Notes: generated by a model not told the origin, from the letters alone. Shown: positions 36,078-44,710, numbered from the stretch's first letter. The stretch is DNA of 64,000 nt from Terriglobia bacterium (GCA_020073565.1 JAIQEY010000032.1:1-64000), one strand, 5' to 3'. Made by a program: numbers and translations.

Positions 36078-36779
36078 CTACACCTTCACCTCGGCCTCAG
36101 CGTAGGGGATCGGATCTCTTGCGCCGGCGTCATGAAAGGCGCGCAATCGAAGTGCGCAGCTGTCGCAGACGCCACAAGCGCGGTCCTGGCGCTGATAGCA
36201 AGACCACGTTAAATCGAAGGGTGCGCCCAATTCAAGGCCGAGCATCACAATCTCACGTTTGCGCATGGCGATGAGCGGTGTCACGACCTCGATGGCACCA
36301 TCTTTCGTCCCCATTTTCACAACTTCGTTGAACGCACGATAGTACGCTGGGCGGCAGTCGGGATAGCCGGAACTGTCGGGCTCGACCGCCCCAATGTAGA
36401 CCTTTTCCGCTCCCAGAACTTCGGCCCAACTGACCGCAACCGCCAGGAAGTGCGCGTTGCGAAAGGGCACGTAGGTGACCGGGACACCCGTTCCAATAGC
36501 GTGGGATGCGGGGACGGCGATGCTGGCATCAGTCAAGGCCGAGCCTCCAATGGCACGCAATGCCTCGTTGCGCACGAGGAGGTGATCGCGGATGCCGAGG
36601 CGGTCGCAGATAGCTTCGAACGAACGCCGCTCGCGGTCTTCGGTCCGTTGGCCATAGCTTACGTGCACGGCCGCAGGTTGGTGGTCGCGGGCGGCGAGCG
36701 CCGCGCAGACGCATGAGTCCATGCCGCCGCTGAGCAGGACTACAGCACGAGTCCGGCTGCCTGTTAAGTTCGATGACAT
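36078..36779 (-). CDS. queC: 7-cyano-7-deazaguanine synthase
   Basis: A 233-residue enzyme that makes preQ0 from 7-carboxy-7-deazaguanine with ATP and ammonia. ATP-pyrophosphatase motif SGGMDS at 17-22; FRNAHFLAVAVSWAE and AVEPDSSGYPDCRPAY are family blocks; zinc cysteines are C194, C202, C205 and C208. With queE and queD downstream on the same strand it forms the preQ0 pathway. queF is not in the window, so whether the product goes to queuosine in tRNA or to another deazaguanine use cannot be decided here. ATG at 36779 fits the family start. Confidence 0.95.
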   Translation of the reverse strand: MSSNLTGSRTRAVVLLSGGMDSCVCAALAARDHQPAAVHVSYGQRTEDRERRSFEAICDRLGIRDHLLVRNEALRAIGGSALTDASIAVPASHAIGTGVPVTYVPFRNAHFLAVAVSWAEVLGAEKVYIGAVEPDSSGYPDCRPAYYRAFNEVVKMGTKDGAIEVVTPLIAMRKREIVMLGLELGAPFDLTWSCYQRQDRACGVCDSCALRLRAFHDAGARDPIPYAEAEVKV

Positions 36780-36852
36780 TCCGTGGTTGCTCGCACAGGA
36801 ATACGCTTCTTCCTAATTTTATGACAGTGGGGAGTGTTTAGGGCGAGACCCC

Positions 36853-36888
36853 CTCAACCACAGAGGGTACAGAGGAACACAGAGAAGC
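36853..36888. repeat. CCACAGAGG word repeat between queC and queE (family D)
   Basis: Reads TCAACCACAGAGGGTACAGA then GGAACACAGAG. Same words as the perfect inverted repeat at 14713-14800 and the in-frame copy in der, here in one orientation only. Confidence 0.65.
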
Positions 36889-36889
36889 G

Positions 36890-37597
36890 CTACACGCCTT
36901 TGGCGGCGGGGTCCCAGATCAGTTTGTGGATTTGCAGGCTTAGGCGGGCCGGGAGATTGTCGGCCACGATCCAGTCGGCGAGTTCCTGCGGATCGAGAAG
37001 GCAGTGAGATGTGTCTCGCGCTCCTGAAGCTTCTTTCGCGAAGGCCGGGGAGAACAGGATCGCGTGGACGCGCGCGGGAAGTTCGTGGCGGCGAATGAAG
37101 TCGCGTGCGAACTCGTAGTCGGTGCGGTCGGTCAGGACGAACTTGAGTTCATCGTGAGGCTGGAGAGATTCGAGATTCTCCTCCGCAAAGGTGTCGGGCT
37201 CGCCGGAGTGGGGGCATTTCACGTCGACGATTTTGATGACTGCCTCCGGCACGCGAGCGAGCGGACGTTCGCCGCTGGTTTCGAGCAGAACTTGGTATCC
37301 GGCTTCGAGCAGGCGCTCCATCAGGGGGACGACTTCGCGCTCCTGCAGCATGGGTTCACCACCGGTGATTTCGACTAAAGGACCGGGGTGGGCAGAAATG
37401 CGCGCCTCACACGGGCTCAGGCGCATGACTTCGCTGAGGACTTCCTGCACCGCCATCTTGTGGCCGCCATAGAAACTGAATTCGCTGTCACACCAGGAGC
37501 AGCGGAGATTGCATCCGGTGAGGCGGACGAAGACACAGGGGAGGCCAGCGTGGGTGGATTCGCCTTGGAGTGATTTGTAGATTTCGGTTACTTGCAT
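36890..37597 (-). CDS. queE: 7-carboxy-7-deazaguanine synthase
   Basis: A 235-residue radical-SAM enzyme that converts carboxytetrahydropterin into 7-carboxy-7-deazaguanine. The cluster motif is C29, C33 and C36 (CNLRCSWC, Cx3Cx2C) followed by DSEFSFYGG, and the substrate/SAM motif VEITGGEPMLQ is near residues 71-81. The N-terminus YKSLQGESTHAGLPCVFVRL is typical. ATG at 37597. It lies 80 bases upstream of queD's stop-to-start gap, which is filled by a TTTCTGG word repeat, and downstream of queD, so the transcription order is queD, queE, queC. Confidence 0.96.
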   Translation of the reverse strand: MQVTEIYKSLQGESTHAGLPCVFVRLTGCNLRCSWCDSEFSFYGGHKMAVQEVLSEVMRLSPCEARISAHPGPLVEITGGEPMLQEREVVPLMERLLEAGYQVLLETSGERPLARVPEAVIKIVDVKCPHSGEPDTFAEENLESLQPHDELKFVLTDRTDYEFARDFIRRHELPARVHAILFSPAFAKEASGARDTSHCLLDPQELADWIVADNLPARLSLQIHKLIWDPAAKGV

Positions 37598-37671
37598 GGT
37601 TTCTGGTTGCTAGTTTCTGGTTTCTGGTTCGCCGGGCAGCACGAGAAACGAGCAACTAGAACCAGAAACTC
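37598..37671. repeat. Inverted word repeat GTTTCTGGTTGCTA (family E) between queD and queE
   Basis: GGTTTCTGGTTGCTAGTTTC and further copies are followed by ACGAGAAACGAGCAACTAGA and ACCAGAAACT, the reverse complement in imperfect form. The copy begins directly at the queE ATG. The closest relative is at 48233-48290, after ispE. Confidence 0.75.
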
Positions 37672-37677
37672 CACACG

Positions 37678-38055
37678 CTATTCCGAATACCTCGCCGTGG
37701 TCGTGTCGGTCTCGAACACGGTTACGTCTTTCACTCTCACCCGGCCATTGGTTACGTTGCGGAGGCGGACGTTGGTTTCGTCGAAGAAATACTTGGACAG
37801 ATTTTCAGCGGAGGGGTTGAGGATCGTAAAGGGTTCGATCTCGTTGATCATCTGATGGTCGAGGCGGTCGATGACGTGTTTCATGACGTCTTTCAGGTCT
37901 TTGAAGTCGAGCAGAAGACCGGCTTTGTCGAGTTCGGCTCCTGCGAGAGTGACCCGGATCTTGTAGTTGTGGCCGTGCGGCTTCTCGCACTTGCCTTTGT
38001 AGTTGCGCAGGTAGTGGCCTGCGGCGAATGTGTCTTCGACGGTTACTTCGTACAT
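37678..38055 (-). CDS. queD: 6-carboxy-5,6,7,8-tetrahydropterin synthase
   Basis: A 125-residue enzyme that turns dihydroneopterin triphosphate into carboxytetrahydropterin, the first committed step to 7-deazaguanines. Zinc ligands are H14 (FAAGHYL), H27 and H29 (KPHGHNY), with catalytic C23 just before. The segments LDFKDLKDVMKHVIDRLDHQMIN and NPSAENLSKYFFDE are typical of the PTPS/QueD family. ATG at 38055. First gene of the queD-queE-queC set; GTP cyclohydrolase is not in the window. Confidence 0.95.
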   Translation of the reverse strand: MYEVTVEDTFAAGHYLRNYKGKCEKPHGHNYKIRVTLAGAELDKAGLLLDFKDLKDVMKHVIDRLDHQMINEIEPFTILNPSAENLSKYFFDETNVRLRNVTNGRVRVKDVTVFETDTTTARYSE

Positions 38056-38181
38056 GAACTCGGCCTCAGCCCCCGGGACACGTCTTTGGCAGAGATTATT
38101 GTACCTTTTGAGGGGGCGAGGGGGATTGGAACGACGTGGCGAGTGGCCGCCCCGTAGGGGGTAGGGGTCCTTCGACTCCCC

Positions 38182-38206
38182 ATACCCTTCACTTCGTGAA
38201 GGGTAT
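38182..38206. repeat. Hairpin ATACCCTTCAC/GTGAAGGGTAT upstream of the acetyltransferase
   Basis: An 11-bp perfect stem with a TTC loop, embedded in TCCTTCGACTC..CGCTCAGGATGAC, a common acidobacterial intergenic repeat. It ends about 35 bases before the downstream start codon. Confidence 0.7.
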
Positions 38207-38239
38207 CCACCGCTCAGGATGACTCAGGCAGGATGACTT

Positions 38240-38722
38240 ATGAAAGAGGACGAGATCAGGATTCGGACGGCAACGGTGGCGGACACGTCGACGATCCTTC
38301 ACCATCGCAGGTCGATGTTTCGCGACATGGGGGAAGGCACGACTGACGAACTGGACCGGATGGCTGCGATGACTGAGCCATGGCTCGCGCAAGCCTTGTC
38401 CGACAACTCTTACCGGGGATGGCTGGCGGAGGACAATCACGGGCGAGTGGTGGGCGGCGGTGGAGTGCTGCTTTGCCCGTGGCCGGCGAGTCCGAAAGAT
38501 CCACTTCTTCGGCGGGCCATCATTTTGAACGTGTATACAGAGCCGCCGTTTCGCCATCGGGGGATTGCGCGGCGACTCATGAAGACGATTCTGGAGTGGC
38601 TTAAGGAGCAGGCTTTTGTATCCGTGTTTTTGCATGCCAGCGATGAGGGGCGGGCGCTGTATGGGCAACTTGGGTTCAAGGCTACGAACGAGATGCGGCT
38701 GCGATTCGGCGCGGGCGAATAG
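38240..38722 (+). CDS. GNAT family N-acetyltransferase
   Basis: A 160-residue GCN5-like acetyltransferase. The N-terminus IRIRTATVADTSTILHHRRSMF is the usual first strand and helix; motif A is ILNVYTEPPFRHRGIARRLM, with the acetyl-CoA pyrophosphate loop RHRGIA near residues 107-112, and the family end is ALYGQLGFKATNEMRL. The acceptor substrate is unknown. It is transcribed alone; the next gene starts 218 bases on with its own likely promoter. Confidence 0.9.
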   Translation: MKEDEIRIRTATVADTSTILHHRRSMFRDMGEGTTDELDRMAAMTEPWLAQALSDNSYRGWLAEDNHGRVVGGGGVLLCPWPASPKDPLLRRAIILNVYTEPPFRHRGIARRLMKTILEWLKEQAFVSVFLHASDEGRALYGQLGFKATNEMRLRFGAGE

Positions 38723-38746
38723 AGGCTTGACTGCGCTTCCACGGGT

Positions 38747-38773
38747 GGTGGGCGAGGCCGCCCGCCTCTCCAT
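38747..38773. repeat. Family B short palindrome (GGTGGGCGAGGCCGCCCGCC type)
   Basis: GGGCGAGGCCGCCCGCCTCT followed by CCAT. Relatives with a GGGCG(a)G..CGCCCGTC core and CTCCAT end lie at 47196-47223, 47817-47843 (in ispE), 51426-51451 and 53351-53377 (in the helicase gene). Confidence 0.65.
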
Positions 38774-38856
38774 GTCCAAAGGGGGACCGGCCAGGAAAGC
38801 CCGTGTCTCCAACTGGCAGTGTTTTCTACTGTTAAGCAAATAAAGGGCCAACTGCT

Positions 38857-38862
38857 TATAAT
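38857..38862 (+). promoter_or_regulatory. Possible -10 box TATAAT for the sigma-factor operon
   Basis: A consensus TATAAT lies 78 bases before the sigma-factor ATG, in an AT-richer patch. No good -35 is found: the best, TTAAGC at 38832, is 19 bases away and matches half of the consensus. Suggestive only. Confidence 0.35.
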
Positions 38863-38940
38863 CTGCTAACGTTCCTGGGGCTGTACCGTCTATTTCTCAG
38901 CAAGCCAAGGTTGGTTTACTTGTAGAGGAATAAGACGAAA

Positions 38941-39639
38941 ATGCCGGCCGATTCCTACGTGGCAGCAATTCCGGTTGGCGACCTTTCCGGTACCAGACGG
39001 CGCGCGCAGGGCATTAGTACCCAGAACCCCACCGTGAGGGGCTCCGTGGCAGCACAGAGTAATCGCATCGACGATACGACTCTGATCCGAGAGGCGCAGC
39101 ATGGAAACCGCGCTGCCTTCGAGGTGTTGGTGCGCCACTACGATCAATCCGTGTTGCGGCTGGCATATCACCTGACCGGATCGGAATCGGACGCCCAGGA
39201 CATCTACCAGGAGGCCTTCCTCAAGGCCTACAAGAACCTCGGGAGTTTTCGGTTCGAGTGCTCCTTCTACACGTGGATCTACCGGATCGTCACGAACTTG
39301 TGCCTGGATCATCTGCGCAAGCGGACCGTGCGCAAGGAAGATGCTCCGGTGGCGGTGGACCGGTCGGGCGAAGAGTACAGCCTGCTCGAACAGGTGGCGG
39401 ACGGACGGGCGGGAGCGAATCCGGAGCGCGACCTGATGCGCCGGGAACTGGGCAAAAAGATCAGCGCAGCTTTGGAGCGGCTGACGCCGCGGGAACGGAT
39501 GGTGTTCGAACTGAAGCACTATCACGGGCTGCGGCTGCGCACGGTGGGCGAGATGCTGAATACGACCGAAGAAACGGCGAAAAATACGTTGTTCCGGGCG
39601 ACGCAAAAACTGCGCAGCGCGCTGACGGAGATGCGATGA
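38941..39639 (+). CDS. ECF-type RNA polymerase sigma factor (RpoE-like)
   Basis: A 232-residue sigma-70 family protein. A non-conserved N-terminal extension of about 45 residues precedes region 2 (AAFEVLVRHYDQSVLRLAYH, SDAQDIYQEAFLKAYKNL, FYTWIYRIVTNLCLDHLRKR; residues about 57-130). After a linker, region 4 (LERLTPRERMVFELKHYHGL, then VGEMLNTTEETAKNTLFRA) reaches the C-terminus. The following gene is a zinc-finger membrane anti-sigma factor 37 bases downstream, so this is a typical ECF sigma/anti-sigma pair. The genes behind it (DUF4097, PDZ, TonB-like) suggest an envelope-stress regulon, which is inference. GAGGAATAAG lies just before the ATG. Confidence 0.94.
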   Translation: MPADSYVAAIPVGDLSGTRRRAQGISTQNPTVRGSVAAQSNRIDDTTLIREAQHGNRAAFEVLVRHYDQSVLRLAYHLTGSESDAQDIYQEAFLKAYKNLGSFRFECSFYTWIYRIVTNLCLDHLRKRTVRKEDAPVAVDRSGEEYSLLEQVADGRAGANPERDLMRRELGKKISAALERLTPRERMVFELKHYHGLRLRTVGEMLNTTEETAKNTLFRATQKLRSALTEMR

Positions 39640-39676
39640 AGGCTTTGAACTTTTTCCCCGCGGAAGGGGTACACCA

Positions 39677-40633
39677 ATGAAATGCGATTGGGTTCGACAG
39701 AACATTCTGTTCTACGTCTACAACGAACTGGAAGACGACGCCAGGTACGAGGTCGAGCAGCATCTGGGGCGGTGTCCGGAGTGCGCGACCGAACTGAAGG
39801 CGACGCGCAAATTTCATACAACGCTGTCGCAGCTGCCGGTGGCGGAGCCGACGCCGAACCTGGTGGCGTCGTCGCGAATGCGGCTGCAGGAGGCGCTCGA
39901 AACGGCGAGCCAGGGCGGCTTTTGGCAGCGCGTGATTTTTGAGCCCGGAACATGGCTGCGGCAGGTTCGAATGTCGCCGGCACTGGCGGCGGTGATTTTC
40001 ATCGTGGGATTTGGCGGGGGGATTGGGGCGACCTACAACTTCCTGACAAATCGAACAGGCATCAACAACGTTGCTCAGACCGACTCCTCTTCTTCCAGCA
40101 CCTCCTCCCAGATTGAAGCATCCGCGATTACCGGCATTCGTTCCGTCACCCAGGAACCGGGATCCAATCAAGTCAACATCAAGTACGACACCGTTTCCAC
40201 CAAGGAAGAGAAGGGTTCGCTGAGCGATGAGCGCATCCAGCAGTTACTCCTTTTTGCCGCACGCAACAACTTCAACTCCGGCGTTCGGATGGATTCTGTG
40301 GACCTGCTGACGCAGGCGCCCAACGAGACGAATGTGCGCGAGGCGCTGCTGTATGCGTTGCAGAATGATTCCAATCCGGGAGTGCGGCTGAAGGCGTTGG
40401 ATGGGTTGAGCGGATTCGTGAAGCAAGATCCGCGCGTTCGGGATGCGGTTCTGCAGGCGCTGATCGGCGATGCCAATCCGGGCGTGCGGATGCAGGCGTT
40501 GCGGATGGTGGAGCCGATGAAGGCGGACAGCAGTGTGAGGTCGGTGCTGACGAGGCTGGCGGAGACGGATCAGAACGTGTCGATTCGCTCGCAGGCGCGC
40601 ACCATGGTAAGGCAGATGCCGGAGATGGATTGA
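39677..40633 (+). CDS. Membrane anti-sigma factor with zinc finger and HEAT-like repeats
   Basis: A 318-residue protein. The zinc-binding anti-sigma motif is H29-x3-C33-x2-C36 (EQHLGRCPEC) within the first 45 residues. One membrane helix lies at about 96-116 (ALAAVIFIVGFGGGIGATY), then a Ser-rich linker and, outside the membrane, an array of HEAT-like helical repeats (about 180-318: VRMDSVDLL, NPGVRLKALDGLSGF, NPGVRMQALRMVEPM). The zinc domain should bind the sigma factor encoded just upstream; the HEAT part may sense an envelope signal. A HEAT sensor domain on an anti-sigma factor is not the common arrangement. Confidence 0.88.
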   Translation: MKCDWVRQNILFYVYNELEDDARYEVEQHLGRCPECATELKATRKFHTTLSQLPVAEPTPNLVASSRMRLQEALETASQGGFWQRVIFEPGTWLRQVRMSPALAAVIFIVGFGGGIGATYNFLTNRTGINNVAQTDSSSSSTSSQIEASAITGIRSVTQEPGSNQVNIKYDTVSTKEEKGSLSDERIQQLLLFAARNNFNSGVRMDSVDLLTQAPNETNVREALLYALQNDSNPGVRLKALDGLSGFVKQDPRVRDAVLQALIGDANPGVRMQALRMVEPMKADSSVRSVLTRLAETDQNVSIRSQARTMVRQMPEMD

Positions 40634-40707
40634 AGATCAGTGGTACGTGGTCGGTGGTTAGTGGTCAGTAGCTGTTTGATACGAACTATTCATCAAGGAG
40701 TAATAAA

Positions 40708-41910
40708 TTGAAACGGGCTCTTAAATTCGCTGGCGGTGCGGTGGTGGCGTTGGGCACGCTGGCTTCTCTGGCGGTGTGTCAGGAATCACGGGTGTATCGA
40801 GACGGCAGCAACTGGATGCAGGAAATCAAAGGAGATCTCGGTGGAGCGAGAAATCTCCGGGTAAAGCTGGAAGCAGGTTCGGTGCGGGTGGAAGGCGGAT
40901 CGCAGTCCGGTGTCAGTTATGTAATTCATCGTCGTTCTTATACCTCTTCGGAGCAGAGCGCCCGGCGGGAGTTTGAGAGGTACAAAATTGAAGCCTACGT
41001 ACGGGGTGACACGGCGTTCATCGAGGCACAGTCGAGAGGCGGGCGGAATCGGGAATGTTCAGGGGATTTTGTGATCCATGTGCCGCGGGCCATGGAGTTG
41101 GCGAAGATCGAGACGGACGGAGGCAGCGTCACCGCGACCGGGATTGCGGGTCGCGCCGAGGTTGAAAGCGGCGGCGGGAGCATTCACATCGACGACATTG
41201 GCGGGCCGGTGACGGCGGAGACGGGCGGAGGCTCGATTGAAGTCGGCAACGTCGGCAGCGACGTGAGTCTGCAGACAGGCGGAGGCAACATCAAGATTAT
41301 TTCCGCCAAGGGCAAGATCAACGCAGAAAGCGGCGCGGGCAACGTGGTGGTGCTCTCCGGCCTGCAAGGCGCAGTGCTCGAGACAGGCGCGGGCAGTATT
41401 CGAGTCGAGAAATGCGCCGGCAAGGTGCGCGCCACGACCGGGGGCGGCAGCGTGGACTTCGGCGAGATCGGAGGAGCGGCGGAGATCGAGTCGGGCGCAG
41501 GAAGTATCCGGCTCAGCTCGGCGAAGGGGCCCGTGTGGGTGCAGACCGGCGGAGGAAGTATTCAGCTGGATGGAGCGCCGTCGGTGCGGGCGGAGACGGC
41601 GGCCGGCGGGATCATTGCGAAGTTGCTTTCGTCAAGTGGCGAGCGCTCCGACTCCGTGCTGGAAACAACGGCGGGCGACATCACGGTTTATCTGTCCGAC
41701 AATCTGCAGGTTTCCATTCGAGCCGCCATCGAACTGGCCAACGGCCATATGATCCGCAGCGATTTTTCGGACATTCACATCTCGAGCGAAGGTGCAACCT
41801 GGCCGGGACCGCGCACGGTGACGGCGGAGGGACAGCTGAATGGTGGCGGACCGGTGCTGAAGGTTCGCACCAGCTCTGGGAACATTAATTTTCGCCGCGC
41901 TAGCCACTAG
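40708..41910 (+). CDS. DUF4097-type secreted beta-repeat protein
   Basis: A 400-residue exported protein. The start is TTG at 40708, with AAGGAG 7 bases upstream, giving a signal peptide (KRALKFAGGAVVALGTLASLAVC). The mature protein is a right-handed beta-helix-like series with a roughly 18-20-residue period: GGSVTATGIAGRAEVESGGG, SIHIDDIGGPVTAETGGGSI, EVGNVGSDVSLQTGGGNIKI and so on, the DUF4097/adhesin-like pattern. The residue before the cleavage region is Cys (VCQES), so a lipoprotein is possible. It lies third in the run behind the sigma and anti-sigma genes, 74 bases after the latter. Confidence 0.88.
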   Translation: MKRALKFAGGAVVALGTLASLAVCQESRVYRDGSNWMQEIKGDLGGARNLRVKLEAGSVRVEGGSQSGVSYVIHRRSYTSSEQSARREFERYKIEAYVRGDTAFIEAQSRGGRNRECSGDFVIHVPRAMELAKIETDGGSVTATGIAGRAEVESGGGSIHIDDIGGPVTAETGGGSIEVGNVGSDVSLQTGGGNIKIISAKGKINAESGAGNVVVLSGLQGAVLETGAGSIRVEKCAGKVRATTGGGSVDFGEIGGAAEIESGAGSIRLSSAKGPVWVQTGGGSIQLDGAPSVRAETAAGGIIAKLLSSSGERSDSVLETTAGDITVYLSDNLQVSIRAAIELANGHMIRSDFSDIHISSEGATWPGPRTVTAEGQLNGGGPVLKVRTSSGNINFRRASH

Positions 41911-42012
41911 GATTGTAGCGTCGCCTCGGCGCCTGTCCGGCGGGCGACTCCGCCCGCCGCGACGAGGGCGGGGCGCTCGCGAAACAGCCGGCAAGGTACC
42001 GGCGCTACGATC
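41911..42012. repeat. GTAGCG..CGCTAC repeat region before the PDZ gene
   Basis: GATTGTAGCG (41911-41920) opens and CGCTACGATC (42003-42012) closes a GC-rich stretch with an internal hairpin (GGCGGGCGAC..CGCCCGCC). The right part (AAGGTACCGGCGCTACGATC) matches the end of the repeat after glmM (AAGGTGCCGGCGCTACGTTC, 63931-63950). Confidence 0.65.
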
Positions 42013-42050
42013 GAAGTGCAACGGTGAGATACGGGGTTCGAGGAGGGCTT

Positions 42051-43112
42051 ATGACGCATCGCATCCTGATTTGCCTGGTGTTTCTCGCATTAGTGCCGGT
42101 CGCGCAATCGGAACAGCTGGGTTACGACACGACGGGCGAGAACTGGAACTGGGGCTACAGCTCGGATGAAGGTGGAAGCGGATCGTCCTACATGGGAGTG
42201 GACATCGCCGATGTCACCTCGGAGCGCCTCGCGGATTTGAAGCTCAAGGAGGAGCACGGTGCGGAGATCACCATGGTCGATCAGGACGCACCCGCGGGCA
42301 AGGCCGGGCTGCATGAGCATGATGTGATCCTGACCTTGAATGGGACCGCGGTTGAGAGTGCCGCACAGTTGCGCAGGATGATCAAGGAAACTCCTTCGGG
42401 CAGAGTAATCACGCTCGGCGTCAGTCGCGACGGCCAGCCGCTCACCATCAAGCTGCAACTGGCGGACCGTCGCAAATCGATGGCCTACAAACCGGGTCTC
42501 CCGGAAATGCCCCGCATGCCGGACATGCCGCTGATGCCTGAGTTCGAAGCGCCGATCTCGGTGGTGATCGCGCACTCCTCCTTGCGTAGCGGGTTGATGG
42601 TAGAGAACATTACTCCACAGCTGGGAGAATTTTTTGGAGTTAAGAGCGGCAAGGGCGTGCTGGTGCGCTCGGTGGAGAAGGGGAGTAAGGCAGAGAAGGC
42701 CGGATTCCGCGCGGGGGACGTGGTGGTGAAGGTCAACAGCCAGGTGGTAAATGACGCGTCCGACTTCACGCATGCGCTGCGGTCATCTTCGGGTGGCTCG
42801 GCAGCGGTCACGGTGGTTCGTGAGAAAAAGGAACAGAATCTGAACTTGACGCTCCCGGCGAAAAGGGATTCTGGGGGCCTGATCGAGGACAGTTTCGACA
42901 TCGACATACCCGAAATCACCGCCGAAACAGAAATACAACTCGGCCGGCTGGGCGACGAAATTGCGCGCATCGGTCCAGTGATGGAGAAGGTGCAGCGGAA
43001 GATACAGTCGAAGGACTTTCAGAAGAAGCTGCAGGATTCTCAACGGAAAATGATGCGGGACCTCCAGGAAAAACTCGGTCACGAGATGTGCGGAGATGGG
43101 GCTGAGTTGTAA
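42051..43112 (+). CDS. Periplasmic twin-PDZ domain protein
   Basis: A 353-residue protein. ATG at 42051 is chosen for the GAGGAGGG site and the signal peptide that follows (THRILICLVFLALVPVAQS). PDZ 1 spans about residues 48-140 (SYMGVDIADVTSERLADLKL, DAPAGKAGLHEHDVILTLNG) and PDZ 2 about 180-270 (GKGVLVRSVEKGSKAEKAGF, RAGDVVVKVNSQVV). No protease domain is present, so it may be an adaptor or regulator rather than a DegP-type enzyme. The last 80 residues are helical and charged. Fourth in the envelope cluster; the gap to the next gene is 151 bases. Confidence 0.87.
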   Translation: MTHRILICLVFLALVPVAQSEQLGYDTTGENWNWGYSSDEGGSGSSYMGVDIADVTSERLADLKLKEEHGAEITMVDQDAPAGKAGLHEHDVILTLNGTAVESAAQLRRMIKETPSGRVITLGVSRDGQPLTIKLQLADRRKSMAYKPGLPEMPRMPDMPLMPEFEAPISVVIAHSSLRSGLMVENITPQLGEFFGVKSGKGVLVRSVEKGSKAEKAGFRAGDVVVKVNSQVVNDASDFTHALRSSSGGSAAVTVVREKKEQNLNLTLPAKRDSGGLIEDSFDIDIPEITAETEIQLGRLGDEIARIGPVMEKVQRKIQSKDFQKKLQDSQRKMMRDLQEKLGHEMCGDGAEL

Positions 43113-43263
43113 CGATTCCAGGTGTCGAGGAAGGTTACGGAAGTCACCGGCCTGAGAAAGCCTGACTGGTGCAGGCTGTGGGGGATGGCCGGATTCCTGC
43201 CGGGGTGCAATACCCACTGGTTACCTGTCGCGGAGGAGGAAATACCGATAGCCTGTAGCCGAG

Positions 43264-44658
43264 ATGGCTCTCCGCGCCCTGCTGTTTTCGAAAAGCCCTG
43301 AACCTGCCGAGTTGCTGGCGCAGGTGTTCAAAGAGTTGGGGATTCGGGCCGAGGTCTGTTCGGACATCTTCAATGCCATCGAAAAAGGGACGAAGCAGAA
43401 CTTCTCGTGTGTGATCGTGAATTGGTCGGATCAGCCAGAGGCGAACTTCCTGTTGAAGCGCGCCCGAGAGTCGGCCGCCAACGGCAACGCGGTCATGATT
43501 GCCATCGTCGACAAGGAGTTGACACCGGAAGAACTGCGCGAGAGCCGGCTGGAATTTCTCCTCTATCGTCCGCTGGCTGTCGATGAAGCCCGCGCGGTCT
43601 TGATGAAGGCGTGCAGGCAGATGCAGATTCAAGCGGCCGCACTGGACGCCGATGAGGGTGGATCAGTCCAGCAATTCGAGACAGCTGAGGCGTCCCGCGG
43701 ACCCGAGGATCCAGACCTGGTTTCCATTGCCGCCGAAGCGCCCAAGCGGCGAGCGGCCGCGCCAGAGACGGATTCCCAACACCGGCAGCCAGAAGAAAGC
43801 ACTGAGTTTCCGGAAGAAAGCGCTGAGTTTGATGAGGCAGCCATCGACGAGGCAAAGCCGGAGCGGTCACGGCCCGTCATTCAATTCCGCACGGTCTGTG
43901 CCGCGGTGCTGGCTTGCGCGGCCGTGTTCAGCCTTTGGCGATCGCGCGAGACGGTGTTGTATCTGAGCCAGACTCACGAGGGCATTTTCCAGGTGTTGAA
44001 AGAGTCGATGGCCGCGCTCCTGTATACGAACCGGACCGGGGCGCAGCCGGTTGATTCGGTGATTGCCGACGCGCACCAGGACGCATATTTTGCGCGAACT
44101 GCTGAGAAAGGGCACGGCGATCCCCTAGGACTCGTCTCGACGGAAGCGAGTGTGCCGGAAGGCGCGGTGCGCCTGCCCAAGGCGTTTGATTTTCCACTAC
44201 CCACGCCCGAACTCCTGCACACAGACCCGCCACCGCTGCACGTACAACACGGCCCGGTTCCAGAGAGTCTGAGGGGTACTGCTCCCATCGGTCCACCAGT
44301 GATCGCGACGGTGGGTCCGGCGCAGATCATGCCCGTATCGACTCCAACGCCGCCGATTCCGCAGTTCAGTGAACCGGTTCACTTGAGCGAGGACGCGGCC
44401 AGAGCAATACTGGTTCACAGCGTGGACCCGGTGTACCCGCCCCAAGCTGCGGCGCAGAAGCTTCAAGGGCCGGTTGTGCTGCAGGCGACCATCGGCCGGG
44501 ATGGAAGCGTGGAAGACCTGAAGATCGTGCGCGGGTACTTTGTACTCGGCCGGGCCGCCATTGCCGCGGTCAAGCAATGGCGCTTTCAGCCCTACATCCT
44601 CAATGGACGTCCGGCAGAGACGCAGACGGTCCTGACGATCAATTTCAACCGACCGTAG
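43264..44658 (+). CDS. Receiver-like domain / membrane helix / TonB C-terminal domain fusion protein
   Basis: A 464-residue protein. Residues 1-120 resemble a CheY-type receiver (ALRALLFSKSPEPAELLAQV, then CVIVNWSDQPEANFLLK), but the acidic pair is absent and the usual phospho-Asp position reads Asn in VIVNW, so it is probably not phosphorylated. An acidic linker leads to one membrane helix (about 205-222, TVCAAVLACAAVFSLW), a Pro-rich stretch, and a TonB C-terminal domain (about 375-464: YPPQAAAQKLQGPVVLQATI, then GRDGSVEDLKI and AAVKQWRFQPYILNGRP). A TonB with a cytoplasmic receiver-like domain is unusual. It closes the sigma-factor cluster. Confidence 0.85.
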   Translation: MALRALLFSKSPEPAELLAQVFKELGIRAEVCSDIFNAIEKGTKQNFSCVIVNWSDQPEANFLLKRARESAANGNAVMIAIVDKELTPEELRESRLEFLLYRPLAVDEARAVLMKACRQMQIQAAALDADEGGSVQQFETAEASRGPEDPDLVSIAAEAPKRRAAAPETDSQHRQPEESTEFPEESAEFDEAAIDEAKPERSRPVIQFRTVCAAVLACAAVFSLWRSRETVLYLSQTHEGIFQVLKESMAALLYTNRTGAQPVDSVIADAHQDAYFARTAEKGHGDPLGLVSTEASVPEGAVRLPKAFDFPLPTPELLHTDPPPLHVQHGPVPESLRGTAPIGPPVIATVGPAQIMPVSTPTPPIPQFSEPVHLSEDAARAILVHSVDPVYPPQAAAQKLQGPVVLQATIGRDGSVEDLKIVRGYFVLGRAAIAAVKQWRFQPYILNGRPAETQTVLTINFNRP

Positions 44659-44710
44659 AACTGAAGTAGTCTCCGCGCAGCGCGAGCGTCCAGGTTCGCC
44701 CCTCTAGTAT

